A stretch of DNA of 64,000 nucleotides, from the NCBI GenBank assembly GCA_030148605.1, contig JASBTD010000053.1, forward strand, positions 1-64,000. The letters are read 5' to 3'. Below, piece by piece: positions 60,119 through 64,000 of the stretch (positions within the stretch are counted from its first letter, which is position 1; every line of letters begins with the position of its first letter). The DNA is from Erythrobacter sp. Its GTDB lineage: Bacteria > Pseudomonadota > Alphaproteobacteria > Sphingomonadales > Sphingomonadaceae. Made by a program: the position numbers and the translations under genes. Under the pieces are notes generated by a model. The model saw only the letters and a list, made by a program, of their open reading frames with translations, was not told the origin of the DNA and searched no databases.

Positions 60119-60218
60119 CGTTCGCCCCGAGCAGCATCGAGCGTGTCGAGATGCGCCGGTCGAGGGGTGTCTCGACTTCGATTCTCGGCTGCGCTCGAAC
60201 CTGCGCTCGACACGAACG
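60119..60218. repeat. repeat block between pheS and pheT
   Basis: The 121-base gap is built of related units: CGTTCGCCCCGAG near the left edge, several CTCGA/TCGAG pairs, and CTCGACACGAACG at the right edge, which is partly inverted to the first. TCTCGACTTCGATTCTCGG and GTCGAGATGCG can pair to form a stem. The outer CGTTCG...CGAACG symmetry resembles the repeat after pheT and suggests the same repeat family. Confidence 0.6.
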
Positions 60219-60228
60219 GAGAGGTGGC

Positions 60229-62622
60229 ATGAAGTTCTCGCTCACATGGCTAAAAGACCATCTCGAAACCACCGCTTCGGTGAAGGAGATTGTCGACACG
60301 CTGAACGCTATCGGGCTTGAGGTCGAAGGCGTCGAAGATCCGGCTGAGCGGCTGGCGGGTTTCCGCGTGGCCGAAGTGTTGACCGCCGCACCGCACCCCG
60401 ATGCCGACAAGCTGCAGGTGCTGACCGTCACCACCGGCGAAGGCGATCCGCTGCAGGTTGTGTGCGGCGCGCCCAATGCGCGCGCGGGGATGAAAGGCGT
60501 GTTGGGCCTGCCCGGTGCAGTTGTGCCTGCAAACGGCATGGAGCTGCGCAAGAGTGCAATTCGCGGTGTCGAATCGAATGGCATGATGTGTTCGGTGCGC
60601 GAGCTCGAATTGGGCGATGAGCACGATGGCATCATCGAATTGCCCGAAGATGCGCCAGTTGGTGCAAGCTTTGCTGACTATCATGGCGCATCGCCGGTGA
60701 TCGATGTCGCAATCACGCCCAACCGGCCCGATTGCATGGGTGTTTACGGGATTGCGCGCGACCTTGCCGCGGCTGGCCTTGGCACACTCAAGCCGATCGC
60801 GATCCCGAGCTTCGATGCAAGTGGGGCCTGCCCGATCGAAATCCGCACCGACGATCCCGAAGGCTGCCCGGCGTTCTTTGGTCGCGCGGTCAAAGGCGTG
60901 ACCAATGGCGCATCGCCAGACTGGCTCCAGCAGCGGCTGATCAGCGCAGGCCAGCGCCCGATTTCGCTCCTGGTTGACCTCACAAACTATGTGATGCTCG
61001 CCTATGGCCGTCCGGCGCACGCTTATGACATGGCTAAACTGACCGGCGCGGTTGTGGCTCGCCGCGCGACAAATGGCGAGCAGGTGCTGGCGCTGAACGA
61101 AAAGACTTACACGCTCGATGACAGCATGACCGTTATCGCAGACGATGCGGGTGTGCATGACATCGCCGGAATCATGGGGGGCGAGGATTCTGGCGTGAGC
61201 GAGTCTACCACCGACGTTCTGCTTGAGATTGCCTATTTCAATCCGGCCCGCATCGGCGTGACGGGGCGCAAGTTGGGCCTGGCATCGGATGCGCGCATCC
61301 GCTTCGAACGCGGCGTGGATCCGGCGTTCCTAAATGACGGGCTGGACCTGCTCACCGGGCTGATTGTCGAGCTGGCAGGCGGTCAGGCGAGCGAGAAAGT
61401 GCACGCCGGCTCGCCGCCGAGCGAACCGAAGGTGATCGGCTTCGACACCGCCCTCACCGCGCGGCTAGGCGGTGTGGACGTGCCTGCCGAGGAGCAGAAG
61501 CGCATCCTTGAGAGCCTGGACTTCACTGTGGGCGCAGACTGGAATGTCACATGCCCGCTGCGCCGCCATGATATCGAAGGCGCGGCGGACCTCGTCGAAG
61601 AAGTCGTGCGCATTCACGGGCTCGACAAGGTCGAGAGTGTCGCGCTGCCCCGCGCAGACGGTGTTGCCAAGCCGACAGCGACGCGCGAGCAAGTGATCGA
61701 GCGCAAGCTGCGCCGTGCCGCTGCGGCGCGCGGGCTCAACGAAGCGATCACATGGTCCTTCATTCCCGAAGGCGAAGCGGCGCATTTCGCGGAAGGCAAC
61801 CAGGTGCCCTGGGCGCTCGAAAATCCGATCAGCGAAGACATGAAGGTGATGCGGCCATCGATGCTTCCGGGTCTGATCAGCGCGGCCAAGCGCAACCTTG
61901 ATCGCGGCGCGGACGGCCTGCGCCTGTTCGAGATTGGTCGCCGCTATTTCCGCGGGGACAATGGCGCTAGCGATGAGCATGCCACGGTTGGCGTTGTGTT
62001 GGCTGGCGAGAAAACCCCGCGCGGCTGGGCGTCTGGCAAAGCCACCCTGTTCGATGGTTATGATGCCAAGGCTGAGGCGATTGCATTGCTCGAAGCGGCA
62101 GGCGCGCCGGTCGACAATCTTATGGTGATGCAGGAAGCGGGAGAGCAATTCCATCCCGGCCAATCGGCAACCTTGCGGCTCGGCCCCAAGAATGTGCTCG
62201 CGCGATTCGGCATGCTGCACCCAAATACCTGCAAGGCCTTCGATATCGACGGGCCGGTCGCAGCGGTCGAAATATTCCTCGATGCGATCCCTGCGCGCAA
62301 AGGTGGGGGCAGCTTTGCCCGCACGCCTTATGCGCCACCCGCTCTGCAAGCGGTGACGCGCGACTTTGCCTTCCTTGTGCCGGTAGATCTTGCGGCAAAC
62401 GAGCTGGTTCGAGCGGTCAAGGGTGCGGACAAAGCGAATATCGTCGATGCGCGTGTGTTCGATGTGTTTGCGGGGCAGGGCGTGCCCGAAGGCAAGAAAT
62501 CGGTCGCGGTCGAAGTGACGCTGCAACCGCAAGACAAGAGCTACAAGGACGCCGATCTGAAAGCGATTTCGGATGCGATTGTGGCCGCGGCGGCCAAGCA
62601 GGGGGCGGAACTGAGGGGATAG
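60229..62622 (+). CDS. pheT: phenylalanine--tRNA ligase beta subunit
   Basis: From the ATG at 60229 the protein has 797 residues: the start MKFSLTWLKDHLETT, an N-terminal tRNA-binding OB domain (EVLTAAPHPDADKLQVLTV), B3/B4 editing domain (LVDLTNYVMLAYGRPAHAYD), B5 domain, catalytic-like core and C-terminal FDX-ACB anticodon-binding domain (PPALQAVTRDFAFLVP). It recognises tRNA-Phe and edits mischarged tRNA. An in-frame extension into pheS from 60001 is not real, because the standard start is here and GGAGAGG precedes it. Confidence 0.96.
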   Translation: MKFSLTWLKDHLETTASVKEIVDTLNAIGLEVEGVEDPAERLAGFRVAEVLTAAPHPDADKLQVLTVTTGEGDPLQVVCGAPNARAGMKGVLGLPGAVVPANGMELRKSAIRGVESNGMMCSVRELELGDEHDGIIELPEDAPVGASFADYHGASPVIDVAITPNRPDCMGVYGIARDLAAAGLGTLKPIAIPSFDASGACPIEIRTDDPEGCPAFFGRAVKGVTNGASPDWLQQRLISAGQRPISLLVDLTNYVMLAYGRPAHAYDMAKLTGAVVARRATNGEQVLALNEKTYTLDDSMTVIADDAGVHDIAGIMGGEDSGVSESTTDVLLEIAYFNPARIGVTGRKLGLASDARIRFERGVDPAFLNDGLDLLTGLIVELAGGQASEKVHAGSPPSEPKVIGFDTALTARLGGVDVPAEEQKRILESLDFTVGADWNVTCPLRRHDIEGAADLVEEVVRIHGLDKVESVALPRADGVAKPTATREQVIERKLRRAAAARGLNEAITWSFIPEGEAAHFAEGNQVPWALENPISEDMKVMRPSMLPGLISAAKRNLDRGADGLRLFEIGRRYFRGDNGASDEHATVGVVLAGEKTPRGWASGKATLFDGYDAKAEAIALLEAAGAPVDNLMVMQEAGEQFHPGQSATLRLGPKNVLARFGMLHPNTCKAFDIDGPVAAVEIFLDAIPARKGGGSFARTPYAPPALQAVTRDFAFLVPVDLAANELVRAVKGADKANIVDARVFDVFAGQGVPEGKKSVAVEVTLQPQDKSYKDADLKAISDAIVAAAAKQGAELRG

Positions 62623-62634
62623 GTTCTAGACAGC

Positions 62635-62706
62635 CCGTTCGCCCTGAGCTTGTCGAAGGGTCATCCGAACGGGCCGTTCATACTTCGACAGGCTCAGCAC
62701 GAACGG
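62635..62706. repeat. REP-like inverted repeat between pheT and prfC
   Basis: CCGTTCGCCCTGAGCTTGTCGAAG (62635-62658, split here as CCGTTCGCCCTG and AGCTTGTCGAAG) is a near-perfect inverted copy of 62683-62706, with 21 of 24 positions matching. The loop itself contains GAACGG-GCCGTTC. The CGTTCG...CTGAGC.TGTCGAAG unit is a familiar intergenic repeat of GC-rich proteobacteria and sphingomonads. It ends five bases before the prfC start, so it must also shape the 5' leader of prfC. Confidence 0.85.
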
Positions 62707-62711
62707 CTTTC

Positions 62712-64000
62712 ATGACATCGAACAGACGCACCTTCGCGATCATCTCGCACCCTGACGCTGGTAAGACCACGCTGACGGAAAAGCTGCTGCTGCAAGGCGG
62801 CGCGATCCATCTCGCGGGCGAGGTAAAAGCACGCGGGCAGGCCCGCCGGGCGCGCTCGGACTGGATGAAGATCGAGCAGCAGCGCGGTATCTCGGTCACG
62901 TCTTCGGTCATGACTTTCGAGAAGGAATATGACGGTGAAACGATCACCTTCAACCTGCTCGACACGCCGGGTCACGAGGATTTTTCCGAAGACACCTATC
63001 GCACGCTGACCGCGGTCGACAGCGCGATCATGGTGATTGACGCGGCGAAAGGCATCGAGCCGCAAACGCGCAAGCTGTTCGAAGTCTGCCGCTTGCGCAG
63101 CGTGCCGATCATCACTTTCGTCAACAAGGTCGATCGCGAAGGCAGGCCGGTATTCGAATTGCTCGACGAGATTGCGGATATGCTCGCGCTCGATGTGAGC
63201 CCACAGATGTATCCGGTGGGGATGGGCGGGCAATTTGAAGGCATTCTGGATTTTGCCAGCGGCGAAGTGGCGCGGCCTGAAGGCCCGTCAAAGGAATTCC
63301 ACGGCAAGCGCGATGCCGATGTGACGCTACCCGATGAGATCGCGGAGAATGTCGAGCTGGCGCAGATCGGCTATCCCGAGTTCGATCTGGAAGCCTATCG
63401 CAATGGCGACCTGACCCCGGTCTATTTCGGCTCTGCTCTCAAGAATTTCGGCGTTGAGGAACTGATCGATGCGATTGCGAAATACGCGCCTCCGCCGCGC
63501 CCGCAACCCGCAGGGGACGAGCAGATCCCGCCGACGCGCGATGAAGTGACCGGCTTCATCTTCAAGGTTCAGGCCAATATGGACCCCAACCACCGTGACC
63601 GGATTGCGTTCATGCGGCAGGTGTCGGGCACGTTCAAACGCGGGATGAAGCTGACGCCTTCAGGGCTGGGCAAGCCAATCGCAGTGCACTCGCCGATCCT
63701 GTTCTTCGCGCAGGACCGCGAGATTGCCGACACCGCCGAAGCGGGCGACATCATCGGCATTCCCAACCACGGCACTTTGCGTGTGGGCGATACGCTGAGC
63801 GAGAAGAACGCGATCCGCTTTACCGGCCTGCCGAACTTCGCGCCGGAAATCCTGCGCCGCGTCCAGCTGAGGGATCCGACCAAGACCAAGCAGCTGCGCA
63901 AGGCGCTGGATGACCTTTCCGAGGAAGGTGTGATCCAGGTCTTCTATCCCGAACTCGGCGCGCAGCATATTGTCGGCGTGGTGGGCCAGCTGCAGCTGGA
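62712..64000 (+). CDS. prfC: peptide chain release factor 3 (RF3), partial
   Basis: The frame is open from the ATG at 62712 to the right edge (429 codons). It reads MTSNRRTFAIISHPDAGKTT, with P-loop SHPDAGKTT (12-20), an effector region with QQRGISVTSS, DTPGHEDF and FVNKVDR, and then domain II beta-barrel sequence. A-H/S-P-D-A-G-K-T-T and the R-x-S-D-W-M segment fit RF3 rather than EF-G. RF3 recycles RF1 and RF2 from the ribosome after termination. Full-length RF3 is about 525-530 residues, so roughly 100 residues are missing beyond the window. Confidence 0.95.
   Translation, partial: MTSNRRTFAIISHPDAGKTTLTEKLLLQGGAIHLAGEVKARGQARRARSDWMKIEQQRGISVTSSVMTFEKEYDGETITFNLLDTPGHEDFSEDTYRTLTAVDSAIMVIDAAKGIEPQTRKLFEVCRLRSVPIITFVNKVDREGRPVFELLDEIADMLALDVSPQMYPVGMGGQFEGILDFASGEVARPEGPSKEFHGKRDADVTLPDEIAENVELAQIGYPEFDLEAYRNGDLTPVYFGSALKNFGVEELIDAIAKYAPPPRPQPAGDEQIPPTRDEVTGFIFKVQANMDPNHRDRIAFMRQVSGTFKRGMKLTPSGLGKPIAVHSPILFFAQDREIADTAEAGDIIGIPNHGTLRVGDTLSEKNAIRFTGLPNFAPEILRRVQLRDPTKTKQLRKALDDLSEEGVIQVFYPELGAQHIVGVVGQLQL

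Noticed and set aside
60001-60228. Extension of pheT into pheS
   Set aside because: It overlaps the pheS coding region and a repeat block, while the ATG at 60229 gives the usual N-terminus.
1-64000. CRISPR arrays, prophage structural genes and rRNA genes
   Set aside because: No regularly spaced repeats, cas genes, phage structural genes or rRNA sequence were seen anywhere in the window.

Overview
The window reads as chromosomal DNA of an alphaproteobacterium of the order Sphingomonadales, probably Erythrobacteraceae or a close relative. The placement is an inference from gene content and GC-rich codon use: a MipZ division ATPase, a tonB-exbB-exbD-exbD operon, a TonB-dependent receptor among Rieske oxygenases, a petABC cytochrome bc1 operon, a cysD-cysNC-cysQ operon, and 'CGTTCG..CTGAGC.TGTCGAAG' intergenic repeats. 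No species assignment can be made from sequence reading alone. Coding density is high, with many 1-20 base overlaps between consecutive genes.

Positions 1-18017 form an accessory-looking catabolic region. It opens with the 3' end of an IS3-type insertion sequence that has cut a SnoaL-like gene. Then follow a VOC protein, an acyl-CoA synthetase, a PaaI thioesterase, an enoyl-CoA hydratase-like protein, a second SnoaL-like protein, a medium-chain oxidoreductase, an NmrA-like protein, three SDRs, two Rieske ring-hydroxylating oxygenase alpha subunits, a TonB-dependent receptor, an MFS transporter, a GST and an acyl-CoA dehydrogenase. Together they could import a hydrophobic ring compound, hydroxylate it, oxidise the alcohols, activate acids as CoA esters and perform beta-oxidation-like steps. 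The substrate is unknown. No ferredoxin, reductase or regulator is encoded here. A 304-base MITE-like element with perfect 17-base terminal repeats and TA flanks sits inside the region.

Positions 18058-34000 are mostly housekeeping: a PH-domain membrane protein pair, a GNAT protein, threonine aldolase, an EamA transporter, a YeeZ-like epimerase, aminopeptidase N, a laccase-domain protein, petABC with a terminator, apt, and the sulfate-activation operon cysD-cysNC-cysQ on the minus strand.

Positions 34100-44900 hold an unknown multi-pass membrane protein, tRNA-Gly(TCC) with an interrupted duplicate of its 3' half, a LuxR solo with a clear terminator, panC, mipZ, a membrane-anchored J-domain protein, a phosphomannomutase/phosphoglucomutase, a DUF2059-like secreted protein, an MFS transporter and an Lhr-like helicase.

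Positions 44900-64000 hold the tonB-exbB-exbD-exbD operon, two secreted proteins of unknown function, a YbgC-like thioesterase, homoserine dehydrogenase, class II fructose-bisphosphatase, PRPP synthetase, two tandem paralogous AraC-type regulators, hisN, a hicAB toxin-antitoxin pair with a repeat-rich operator, rpmI-rplT with structured leader and spacer, a third AraC-type regulator, pheS-pheT separated by a repeat block, a REP-like hairpin and the first two thirds or more of prfC (peptide chain release factor 3), which runs off the right edge.
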